A stretch of 64,000 nucleotides of DNA from Solibacter sp039934035. Its GTDB lineage: Bacteria > Acidobacteriota > Terriglobia > Bryobacterales > Bryobacteraceae. Made by a program: the position numbers and the translations under genes. The notes below the pieces were generated by a model. That model saw nothing but the letters and a program-made list of their open reading frames with translations, did no database searches and had not been told where the DNA came from. Positions 15,493-23,245 of the stretch are shown in pieces. Location: positions 74,005-138,004 of the forward strand of contig JBDTMZ010000050.1 in assembly GCA_039934035.1 (NCBI GenBank), given 5' to 3'. Position 1 is the stretch's first letter, and each line of letters opens with the position of its first letter.

Positions 15493-16629
15493 ATGGCGGT
15501 GGCATGGCGCATGAGCAACACTGAACGCACGCAATTTGGAAGCTGGATCAAACTGGAGTCCCTCGGCCAGGGCGGACAGGGGCAAGTCCTCAAGGTTCAA
15601 CGGTCCTCCGGACGCAATCCCGAGTTGTTAGCGAAGCTGAACGATCTCCTCCCGGATATCTGCCGGAACTACAACCCGACAGACCGATTTCCAATGGTGA
15701 AGGACTTTGTCACCGTGATGAAGGCGATCCACTCCGAGGCGAACGCTCCGATAGGTGCTCTCAAGATTCTGCATCCACTCCAAGGTGCTGCCTCGGCGAA
15801 GGCACTGGGCCGGATGGAACGGGAACTAGCCGCTTTGCGAAGCCTCAAGCATCCGTCGCTCGTGAACGTCCTCGATGCGAGCATTCAGGAGAAGTGGTTT
15901 GTCATGGAGTACTTCTCGCGGGGTACGCTCAGCGGCCACATCGCCAGAACTCGCGGCGACATACTGGGCAGTCTGTTGGCGTTCCGTCCGCTTGTGGATG
16001 CCGTTTCGCAGTTGCACGAGGCTCGCTACATTCACCGAGATATCAAGCCAGACAACGTCTTCGTTGGCGACGACGGGCGGCTTATGCTTGGCGATTTTGG
16101 CCTAGTAATAAATCCTTCAGCGGCGACCGAGCGGTTGACTGACACCTATGAGAACGTAGGCAGCAAGGAGTGGATGCCGGGTTGGGCGTTGGGAATTAGG
16201 ATGGACGATGTTCAACCAACTTTTGACGTCTTCTGTCTCGGCAAGTTGTTTTGGGCGATGCTGTCCGGGCAGCCATTTCTTCGACTCTGGTACTACGCTC
16301 ACCCTGAGTTCGACGTTGAGGCCATGTTCCCAGGCGATCCTGCAATGTGTTGGGCCAAGCGTGTTTTCCGGAAGTGCATTGTTGAGCACGAGAAAGATTG
16401 CATGAAGGACGCGAAGGAACTGCTGAAACTAGTGGACGAGCTAATTGATACATTGCAAATCGGCGGCCAGTTTCTTCGGAGTGCCGTTCCGTTTCGATGC
16501 CGGATTTGCGGTATTGGGCAGTACAGTCCCCAACTGCCCTCTGACTCTGGCGACATGCACGTCGTCTGCAGCCATTGCGGCCACATGGAAACGTTCTCGA
16601 ATCCGAGGATCAGGCCCGCGTGGAAGTAG
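15493..16629 (+). CDS. Ser/Thr protein kinase with C-terminal zinc ribbon
   Basis: The protein has 378 residues. It is a complete Hanks-type kinase: glycine loop GQGGQGQV (25-32), ATP lysine in GALKIL (K91), catalytic loop HRDIKPDN (181-188) and DFG (201-203). The P-loop-to-lysine distance is unusually long because of an insert at about 40-88. The activation segment ends in GSKEWMPGW, not the usual GTxxYMxPE. Residues 334-363 are a four-Cys zinc ribbon (CRIC, CSHC). There is no membrane segment, so it is cytoplasmic, unlike the receptor kinases typical of this phylum. It follows the XRE regulator. A start at 15511 (MSNTER) is also possible. Kinases in islands often act in phage defence; that is inference here. 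Confidence 0.8.
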   Translation: MAVAWRMSNTERTQFGSWIKLESLGQGGQGQVLKVQRSSGRNPELLAKLNDLLPDICRNYNPTDRFPMVKDFVTVMKAIHSEANAPIGALKILHPLQGAASAKALGRMERELAALRSLKHPSLVNVLDASIQEKWFVMEYFSRGTLSGHIARTRGDILGSLLAFRPLVDAVSQLHEARYIHRDIKPDNVFVGDDGRLMLGDFGLVINPSAATERLTDTYENVGSKEWMPGWALGIRMDDVQPTFDVFCLGKLFWAMLSGQPFLRLWYYAHPEFDVEAMFPGDPAMCWAKRVFRKCIVEHEKDCMKDAKELLKLVDELIDTLQIGGQFLRSAVPFRCRICGIGQYSPQLPSDSGDMHVVCSHCGHMETFSNPRIRPAWK

Positions 16630-16685
16630 CGAAAGCTCCAGATTCCGTGCGTTAGTCTCTACTTTATCGAATCAATCCTTACCTG

Positions 16686-17173
16686 ATGGCCAACCCCGAA
16701 CATCTCGCAATTCTTGAGCAGGGAGCGTCGGCGTGGAATCAGTGGCGGCAGGATAAGCCGACAATCCTCCCGACCTCGTCGGCGCGAAACTCAACGAGTC
16801 CTGCTTGAAGAGCATTGATTTGTCCAATTCGAAACTTGGAGGCGCTAGCTTTGTCTGGGCGCGATTAGTCGCAGCCGATCTCAGTGGAGCTTATCTGTCC
16901 AGGGCTGACTTTCGATGGGCCGACCTGCGTGGTGTCAAGCTCCAAGGGACCAATTTGCGCCATGTGAGATTTGACGGGACCGTTTTGGTTCGTTCACATC
17001 TGCATCAGGCTGACATTGAGGGAGCATTTTTCAATGAGACGACGTTTAGCAACGCGGATCTGACCACCGTGTATGCGCTCGGTACATGCCACCACCACGG
17101 CCCGAGCACCATCGATCATCAGACACTCAAATACGGTCCGCTCCCATTGGAGTTCCTTCGTGGATGCGGCCTC
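16686..17173 (+). pseudogene. pentapeptide-repeat gene, frameshifted and 3'-truncated
   Basis: ATG 16686 begins MANPEHLAILEQGASAWNQW, a typical start of pentapeptide-repeat proteins, but the frame stops at 16808. Near 16765-16772 the family sequence continues one frame over (PDLVGAKL), as if one C were missing from a CCC run. It then shows clear A(D/N)LxX repeats (ADLSGAYLSRADFRWADL). The segment GPSTIDHQTLKYG ... EFLRGCGL is characteristic of the linker after the repeats in proteins that often continue into a TIR-type domain (known to me from similar proteins). Here it ends abruptly at about 17163-17173 and a DUF3800 fragment takes over in another frame. Confidence 0.65.
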
Positions 17174-17822
17174 ACGGCTGCTCCGCGAGCGGTATCCTGT
17201 TGCTCCATATCTTCACATGACCGATCTGATATCGGGAAGCGACCCGTTTCAGCGTCGGAACGGATGGACCGACGTCAAGATTGACGTCCTTATATCAGAT
17301 ATTGAATCGTTGCTGGCCCGAATTGATAAAAAGAATATCTATTCGGCTGTTTTTACCATCAATCGGGCGGACTGCGACCAAGCACGGGCAGAGAAGCACA
17401 GTGTGCCAGACCCCGCTGTCGTTTGCGCTCAGTTCTGCTTGTATCATCCGCCGATGCGTTATTGGGAGGCACACAGCGAGGTAGAATTCGCCTCTTTGTT
17501 TTATGACCAGGGCGAAAAGTTTATTCAATCGATTCGGGCAAGCTGGCTAGAGAGTGCCGCCCCTGGGAAGCTCGCCAAAAACTCGTTCTGGGGAAGAATT
17601 GCAAAGGTCGAGCCCGTTGACATGAGGTTCACGCCTCCAGTGCAAATTGCGGACATGCTGGCTTGGGCAGCGACCCGGAGAATTCGGGAGGAGCCAAACG
17701 ATAAGTGGGCGCGTCTGGCAAATTCACTGATCGGGACTCGTCAGCACAGTGGCATTCTTCCCTGTTCTCAAGTGGACCCGATTACGTTGGACGAGATTCG
17801 GCGTAGGTACCCTAAACCGTGA
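17163..17822 (+). pseudogene. DUF3800 protein fragment lacking its N-terminus
   Basis: The frame contains a recognisable DUF3800 body: PYLHMTDLISG, then IDVLISDIESLLARI, and near the C-terminus the hallmark QIADMLAWAATRR. The family normally starts with a D-E-S/T-G motif about 60 residues before the PYxHM segment, and this is absent. The residues in front of about 17163 are only the shadow of the pentapeptide frame. The junction suggests a deletion or recombination that joined two broken genes. An in-frame start exists at 17073 but is not meaningful. DUF3800 proteins are common in islands and defence loci; their biochemical role is not established. Confidence 0.6.
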
Positions 17823-18209
17823 AGCAGCAAGCGAGCGTAGGTCGTGTGTGAGTCCCTGTTCAGGAAGTAACTGCACAGGTTCGTGGGAGTAGGGTAGAGG
17901 GCAGATTTGCTCACCAAAACTGCGTTGAAGTGCCGAGAACGGCTGCCGAGCTGTCGGCCAAGTGTTATGCAATCTTCATCCGATTGCCGGACCAGGGGAC
18001 AGCATCATCGCGACGTTTCGCAGACTCGCCGAGGGCTACAAATTCGCGGAGGCATTTGCCGATCCGTCCGACTAAAGCGCCAGGACCGGGCGGCTTAGCT
18101 TCGAGCGAAGTTGACCGGCTGAGAGCCCAAACGACTTAGATGCACGATTCCCACAAAGGACTCTCCAGGACCACGGCAGATCGATTATCCGGTCAGCGAA
18201 ACCAAGTCG
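17823..18209. other. 387-base gap with a small split frame
   Basis: Apart from the probable broken small gene at 17930-18075, nothing is supported in this stretch before the primase-polymerase gene. Confidence 0.35.
17930..18075 (+). pseudogene. small hypothetical protein split by a one-base shift
   Basis: Frame one reads AAELSAKCYAIFIRLPDQG. After a GGGG run near 18000 the next frame reads DSIIATFRRLAEGYKF and AEAFADPSD before a stop at 18073-18075. Both halves look strongly protein-like and would join seamlessly if the run had five Gs. No family was recognised. Confidence 0.45.
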
Positions 18210-19265
18210 GTGCAGCCGCATCAGATGTATATGCAAAACGACTTCCACCCCGGTGCCACCGCTGCCGATGGTTTGCCGTGTGACCGCATTTCCACTTTGG
18301 TAGCGCCGCTCCCCATTGTCGATGGCGACCTTTCAACAATTCCGGCAATTCTCGAACTGGCCGAGCGCAGGCAGTGGGTAGTCTGGCGAGGCGAAGACCG
18401 AGACGGCAATGCGACGAAGGTACCCTACGATCCCGGGTCGGGCTGGCACGCCAGCGTCACGGACCCGACGACATGGTCGGAGTACGACTCGGCGACAGCA
18501 GCCTGCCGCGACGGCGACTTCTCCGGCATCGGGTTCGTGCTTACGACCTCCGACCCCTACGTGGCTTTGGACCTGGACCATTGCCGGAACCCGCAGAGTG
18601 GCACCGTCGAAACGTGGGCTCAGGACATCGTTGACCTGATGGACTCCTACACGGAGGTCTCGCCCAGCGGCGCTGGCTTGCGGATCTTCGTACGTGGAGT
18701 TATTCCAGGTCCGCGCCGACGCAGCGGCCAGATCGAGATGTACGCGGACGCGCGATACGTCACTGTTACGGGTCAGCGTTTGGCCGGGACTGCGCTCACT
18801 ATCGAAGATCGTCAGCCACAGGTGGACAAGCTGTATTCCCAACTGTTTACCGGCGAGCCAGTGACCCGTGTTGCCAACAAGGTGGCACCACGGACACAAC
18901 CGAAACCGCTGGCACCCAGGATGGGCAGGCTCATGGAGAAAGCTGCCGCAATACGCGCTTTGCCCAGGCCCGACGACGAGATCTTGCGCGTCGCCAGACA
19001 AGCAGCCAGTGGCCCGAAGTTCACACGCTTATTTGACGAAGGACGGTGGCAAAGTCACTACCCGTCGCAGTCCGAAGCCGACATGGCGCTGTGCGGGATG
19101 CTGGCCTACTGGACTGACCGCGAAGCCGCGCAGATGGATCGACTATTTCGCAAGAGTGCTTTGTTTAGGCCGAAATGGGACGAGCGTCGCGGCAGCAGCA
19201 CTTACGGCCAGCGAACAATAGAAACGGTACTGGCGAATGCGGGAGGCGCGTATGGCAGGCCCTGA
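18210..19265 (+). CDS. primase-polymerase (NrS-1-polymerase-like)
   Basis: The protein has 351 residues. The N-terminal region contains WVVWRGEDRDGNATKVPYDP, a stretch typical of element-borne bifunctional primase/polymerases. GIGFVLTTSDPYVALDLDHC gives the acidic metal-binding D-x-D, then SPSGAGLRIFVRG. The C-terminal 70 residues (SEADMALCGMLAYWTDREA, FRKSALFRPKWD) match the small helix-bundle domain that follows the polymerase core in phage NrS-1-type enzymes. It should prime and possibly extend DNA during island replication. The exact start is uncertain; GTG 18210 is listed, and an ATG a few codons later is possible. It overlaps the following ATPase gene. Confidence 0.75.
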   Translation: MQPHQMYMQNDFHPGATAADGLPCDRISTLVAPLPIVDGDLSTIPAILELAERRQWVVWRGEDRDGNATKVPYDPGSGWHASVTDPTTWSEYDSATAACRDGDFSGIGFVLTTSDPYVALDLDHCRNPQSGTVETWAQDIVDLMDSYTEVSPSGAGLRIFVRGVIPGPRRRSGQIEMYADARYVTVTGQRLAGTALTIEDRQPQVDKLYSQLFTGEPVTRVANKVAPRTQPKPLAPRMGRLMEKAAAIRALPRPDDEILRVARQAASGPKFTRLFDEGRWQSHYPSQSEADMALCGMLAYWTDREAAQMDRLFRKSALFRPKWDERRGSSTYGQRTIETVLANAGGAYGRP

Positions 19266-20431
19266 TCGGTGGCAAGCGGTTGAGACGGTCCTGCGCAAGC
19301 ATTTTTGCCAGCCAGACTCTACATGCGGCCCGCATCCTGTACTCGGCAGTAGCCGCCCACAGGCTCAGCGGGACACCCGTGTGGCCGATGGTCGTGGCCC
19401 CGCCCGGATCGGCGAAAACCGTGCTCGTTGAGGCCCTGGCAGGCTTGCCTGGAATGAACGTCCACCTGATCGACACTGTGACGCCGCAAACCTTCATCAG
19501 CGGCCAGATTCCCGATCCCCAGCAAACCAGCAAGAAGCCAGCGAGCTTGCTGCTTCGTATTGGAGATCGAGGCATCATCGTTGTGTCTGACTTCAGCACG
19601 GTACTGTCCGGCAATACCGACAGATGCGGCAGTATTTTCGCGGACCTTCGTCGCATTTACGACGGCCAGCTCCGTAAGGAATACGGCACAGCCAGTGACG
19701 ACCCCCACGAGTGGAAGGGCAGGCTGACCTTCATCGCGGCAGTGACGCCCGAGGTTGACAATTACAGCGCCGTTTTTCAGTCCCTGGGTGAGCGCTTCCT
19801 GATGGTTCGGTGGCCACGCGCCAACGGCATAGAAGCTGCCATCGCAGCCATGGAGCAGGACTCGGGACGGGCCAAGGCGGAACTGGGGGAAGCGCTAAAT
19901 GATCTGTTCGGCAATCTCCCGGCCCTGGAGCCGGAACTGCCGACCGACATCCGCAACATGATCGCGGCCCTGGCCGAGTTCACGGTGAGGGGTCGCACTC
20001 ATGTGCGCAGGTCGAGTTGCGGTGCCAGGGAAATCGAGGTCATACCGCAGCCCGAGTCCCCGACCCGTCTGGCACAGCAGCTTGCCCAACTCGCCAAAGG
20101 TTCGGCCCTGCTCGATGGCCGGGATGCAGTGAATGCAGAGGACTATCGCCTCGTCAAGCGGGCCGCGATGGACTGCATCCCCCCCGGCAGGCGCACCATC
20201 GTCGATGCCCTTGTGGCCGGGACTAGCCCCCAGTCGCTGAAGATGCCACGTTCGACACGCTGCTATGCGGTTGGAGAGTTGGAGGCGCTGGACCTGATGG
20301 ACGGCAACGCGCTTTCGGCGATGGGCCGCGAGTTGCTCGCGCAGGCTGGATACGAATTGCCGGTACCTTCCGTGCTTAACGTGGTCGGTTGCAGCCCACA
20401 GCCCGATCACCACGGGGTGGCCCCCTGCTGA
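19252..20431 (+). CDS. AAA+ ATPase, apparent frameshift near its start
   Basis: ATG 19252 overlaps the primase stop and begins MAGPDRWQAVETVLRKHF, but this frame runs into a stop at 19429-19431 with no family signal. After a TTTTT run (about 19303-19307) the next frame continues as LHAARILYSAVAAHRL. It then has a Walker A (APPGSAKT, about 19397-19420), a Walker B-like region (IIVVSDFS) and a sensor region (FIAAVTPEVDNY). Removing one T would join the two parts into about 390 residues. It resembles helicase-loader or DUF3987-type ATPases that partner element primases. Either the gene is broken, the base is an assembly error, or it starts at an unusual internal codon. Paired with the primase-polymerase, it suggests a replication module. 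Confidence 0.6.
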
Positions 20432-20435
20432 ACCC

Positions 20436-20546
20436 GCCCCCCCTCCCAAGCAGTGTTCACGAAAGATACCACCCTAACGAATGGGAAAAGGAGGACTCAC
20501 CAGCCTCCTCTGGGGGAGGGGGTAGTTCTCGTGAACGGTGGGTGGT
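20436..20546. other. intergenic block of overlapping inverted repeats
   Basis: Pairs seen are a C-run with CTCCC (20436-20447) opposite a GGGGGAGGG stretch (about 20512-20522), GTTCACGA (20455-20462) with TCGTGAAC (20529-20536), AGGAGG with CCTCCT (about 20489-20507), and ACCACCC (20468-20474) with GGGTGGT (20540-20546). The pairings interleave, so not all can form together. It lies between the primase/ATPase module and the integrase and could be an origin or a regulatory region. The rest of 20547-20910 shows nothing I can name. Confidence 0.4.
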
Positions 20547-20910
20547 GACACGGTACACAGGCCCGCAGTGCGAGGTGGTGAAGAATCCGGTCGTGGTTCT
20601 CGCGCATCAAATAAAGTGAATCCTTCCACGCGCTTAGGCGCTTGCTCCCCCATCGAGAAGTCTTTTCGTTGGGGCCTCAAAAACTTTGCCGGGTTGCGGT
20701 AGGCGGCGCTCAGCCGTCAACCACAGAGCCGCTTTCAAAGGCTCGGATCGCTCGATCCCCTCGGCCCAGGGCCAGCACTGCTGGTCAATCAGGCCCCTAG
20801 TGACTTCTACGAAGAAGCATGTAGTTGGAAACGGCGGTTTTGCGACCGCCAAGAATCGTGGTAGATTCTTATCCGAGTCAACCCTCGTCGGGCCATTCAA
20901 TGGAGATCGA

Positions 20911-22089
20911 ATGGCGAGACGAGAACATCAGAACCCGGAACTGCTCCGGGCTAACGGGCCGCGACCCTATTGGTACATCCGGTACCGGGTCCGGCTTTTG
21001 AACAACGAAACGGGCGAGTTCGAAAGAAAGGAGAAGCGCCAGCATCTGGGCTACTGCGATGAGGTCACGAAGGCGGAAGCAAAGCGAAAGCGGGACGAGA
21101 TCATGGCCAAGGTCAACGGCCAGGTGTTCTCACTCCAGAGCCAGATTCTGGTTGGTGATTTTTTGAACCTCTACGAACAGAGGCACATGCCGACGCTAGC
21201 ATCTGGTCCGAGGAAGAAGTACGAGTCATTGCTGAAGAACCATATCGGTCCTGCTTTTGGCCACTGGCGACTCTGTGACGTAGGTACAGAGAACGTACAA
21301 CACTTCCTAAACACGAAGAAATCGGCTGGGTTGAGTTGGTGGACCCGCAACGATCTGAAAGGAATCGTGTCCGGTGTTTTCACGAAGGCGTCGGAGTGGG
21401 GCTACAGGAGCGGCACGAACCCCGCCCTGAAAACCAGCCTGGGGCCGAGGAGCACAAAACGCAAGAAGTATGGCTGGGCCGACGAACAGATTCTGAACTA
21501 CATCAGCGAACTTCCTGAGGCGGTTCAGCTCATGGTTGCCACCCTCGTGACCACGGGCATGCGTGAATCTGAACTCGCTGGTCTGAGATGGGGCAGCGTC
21601 GATCTGGGGCTTAACACGATCCGCGTTCAGGAGACGTATTACCGGGGAGAAAAGGGCGAGACGAAGACGGAGGAGTCGCACCGCGATCTCTGGCTCGGTT
21701 CTTTAGGCCAATCCTTCAAGGCCTTCAAGCCGGTGGGCGCGGGACCCGATGATTACGTTTTTCAGATCGACGGCAAGCCCATAGATGATCGGTCGGTCCT
21801 ACGGCGTTATCTGCGTCCAACCGCCAAGCGGCTCGGCCTGTTCTTTCCGGGATTTGGCTGGCGGACGTTTCGCAGGCTGAATATAACGGCTCTTCAGCAA
21901 GGACCGGAGGCGGTAAACGTATTTGAAGCCATGGCCCAAGCTGGTCACACCAAACCTGAGACCACAATGAGGTACACGCTGCTGGAGTCCACAGGGCGAC
22001 AACGTGCCATCACAAGCATGCAGAAGCGCTGGCTTCCCGACAGTTGTGCGGGAATTATGCGGAGGGAGCCCAAGAGTGAAGTCGCCTAA
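20911..22089 (+). CDS. int: tyrosine-recombinase integrase of the tRNA-Ala island
   Basis: The protein has 392 residues from ATG 20911, chosen because GGAG lies six bases upstream; the open frame extends 75 codons further without family signal. There is an N-terminal arm-binding-type domain (about 10-75), a core-binding SAM-like domain (80-180) and a catalytic domain. Catalytic residues: Arg218 (TTGMRESEL), box II R-T-F-R at 318-321 (Arg where His is usual), His346 (QAGH) and Tyr355 (TMRYTLL). The box II His-to-Arg change is tolerated in some phage integrases. It ends 14 bases before the attR repeat, and its last codons contain the right arm-type sites. This is the classic position for an integrase targeting a tRNA 3' end. 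Confidence 0.92.
   Translation: MARREHQNPELLRANGPRPYWYIRYRVRLLNNETGEFERKEKRQHLGYCDEVTKAEAKRKRDEIMAKVNGQVFSLQSQILVGDFLNLYEQRHMPTLASGPRKKYESLLKNHIGPAFGHWRLCDVGTENVQHFLNTKKSAGLSWWTRNDLKGIVSGVFTKASEWGYRSGTNPALKTSLGPRSTKRKKYGWADEQILNYISELPEAVQLMVATLVTTGMRESELAGLRWGSVDLGLNTIRVQETYYRGEKGETKTEESHRDLWLGSLGQSFKAFKPVGAGPDDYVFQIDGKPIDDRSVLRRYLRPTAKRLGLFFPGFGWRTFRRLNITALQQGPEAVNVFEAMAQAGHTKPETTMRYTLLESTGRQRAITSMQKRWLPDSCAGIMRREPKSEVA
22047..22064. promoter_or_regulatory. right integrase arm-type site pair
   Basis: TGCGGGA at 22047 and TGCGGAG at 22058 are spaced 11 bases. The 16-base block at 22047-22062 matches 1838-1853 with one mismatch and in the same orientation. It overlaps the 3' end of the integrase gene. 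Confidence 0.45.
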
Positions 22090-22102
22090 ACTGTTGAGAA
22101 AT

Positions 22103-22153
22103 TTGGTGGACCTGAACGGGTTCGAACCGTTGACCTCTTCCATGCCATGGAAG
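22103..22153. repeat. right attachment site, 3' half of the intact tRNA-Ala
   Basis: This is identical to 1687-1737 and overlaps the tRNA gene from the base after its CCA to the anticodon stem. The crossover must lie within this identity block. Confidence 0.9.
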
Positions 22154-22179
22154 CGCGCTCCCAACTGCGCCACAGGCCC
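22104..22179 (-). tRNA. tRNA-Ala (anticodon GGC)
   Basis: The gene is 76 bases including an encoded CCA. The cloverleaf folds cleanly: acceptor GGGCCTG with CAGGTCC including the G3-U70 pair that identifies alanine tRNAs, D arm GCGC/GCGC, anticodon stem CTTCC/GGAAG with loop ATGGCAT, and T arm AACGG/CCGTT with TTCGAAC. It is intact at the right end of the island because the element duplicated the 3' half. Confidence 0.95.
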
Positions 22180-22318
22180 ATCTTTGGTGGGCGGAACCGA
22201 TATCGTGGGCACGCGTACATAACGTGACCCTCTCAACCAGCTCGTAACCGAATATACCACACTCACCGCTGCGAATGCGAATTGACAGTCCGCTTTACCC
22301 GCTGCCTAAAATGAAACG

Positions 22319-23245
22319 ATGGCTCTCCGCGTCTCAATCTACGTACTGATGGTCTGTGCACTCGCCACGAGTTCCTCCTCGTGCCTCGCCAGGCGCCGCA
22401 TCATCGCACGTAAAGGCGCCAGCAATACCCAGCCGCTGCTGGTTGCCGACCGGCAGACGCTGTTGGACAAAGTCACCCGGCAATTCGCAGCCGTGCACGA
22501 TTTCAACGCTGAGGTCGATATGGTGCCGGCCCTCGGCACCACGGAAAAAAGCAAGATCACCGAATACAAAGATGTGCGGGCCTACGTGCTTTTCCACGGT
22601 CCCACCGACATCCGGCTGATCGGACTCTACCCGGTGGTGCGCACCAAAGCCTTCGACATGGTTTCCAACGGCGCCGATTTCAAGTTATACGTTCCGTCGC
22701 GAAATCGTTTTCTGGTGGGCAAGAACGAAATCGAGCAGCCCTCCACCAACAAGCTCGAGAATCTGCGCCCGCAGCATTTCCTCGATGCCATGATGGTGCG
22801 TCCCGTCGACCTGGAGAAGGAAAAGGTCCTGCTCATGAACCTCACGGACGAGGACAACGCCTTCTACATCATTCCCATCGTGCATGAGAACAGCAACGGT
22901 CAACTGCAGTTGAGCCGCAGCATCTGGTTCAATCGCTACAACCTGACCATCGCCCGGCAATTCCTTTTCGACGCCGACGGCAACATTCTCACCGACGCGC
23001 GCTACTCCGATTGGCGGAGCTACGACAACGTGCCGTTTCCCAAGCACATCGAAATCAACCGGCCGAAGGACGAGTACGCGGTGGTCATCGACATTGTCAA
23101 GATGGACATCAATAAAGGCGTGACGCCCGAAAAGTTCGCATTGACGCAGCCGGAGGGGTCGGTTCTCCAGGTGGTTGGTCAAGCGCCGGTTCCCGGCAGC
23201 ACTCCTCCTACCCCCGCAGTCAAAGGAAAAGGCTCGAAACAGTGA
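22319..23245 (+). CDS. LolA-like/DUF4292 lipoprotein
   Basis: The protein has 308 residues. Residues 1-22 form a lipoprotein signal (VCALATSSSSC with a Cys at about 22). The body is a mainly beta protein with the LolA-type pattern DFKLYVPSRNRFLVG and a later DARYSDWRSYDNVPFPKHI. The C-terminal 20 residues are a Pro/Lys tail. DUF4292/LolA-like proteins bind lipid or lipoprotein in the periplasm. Its stop overlaps the GTG start of the ABC permease, followed by the ATPase, so it is probably the periplasmic partner of a LolCDE/MacB-type exporter. It is the first chromosomal gene to the right of the island. Confidence 0.75.
   Translation: MALRVSIYVLMVCALATSSSSCLARRRIIARKGASNTQPLLVADRQTLLDKVTRQFAAVHDFNAEVDMVPALGTTEKSKITEYKDVRAYVLFHGPTDIRLIGLYPVVRTKAFDMVSNGADFKLYVPSRNRFLVGKNEIEQPSTNKLENLRPQHFLDAMMVRPVDLEKEKVLLMNLTDEDNAFYIIPIVHENSNGQLQLSRSIWFNRYNLTIARQFLFDADGNILTDARYSDWRSYDNVPFPKHIEINRPKDEYAVVIDIVKMDINKGVTPEKFALTQPEGSVLQVVGQAPVPGSTPPTPAVKGKGSKQ

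Larger units (their letters stand above)
1687..22153. mobile_element. 20.4-kb integrative element in tRNA-Ala(GGC)
   Basis: A 51-bp perfect direct repeat of the tRNA 3' half sits at 1687-1737 and 22103-22153, exactly 20,416 bases apart. A tyrosine integrase (20911-22089) reads toward, and ends 14 bases from, the intact tRNA. Integrase-arm-like repeats lie just inside both ends. The content is accessory: AlpA-like regulator, RepA-like ATPase, primase-polymerase, ardC operon, second recombinase, XRE-kinase pair, AbiGi-like protein and secreted cargo. No relaxase, type IV coupling protein, capsid, portal or terminase gene was recognised. It may therefore be a mobilisable or satellite-like island rather than a self-transmissible ICE or complete prophage. 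Confidence 0.9.
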
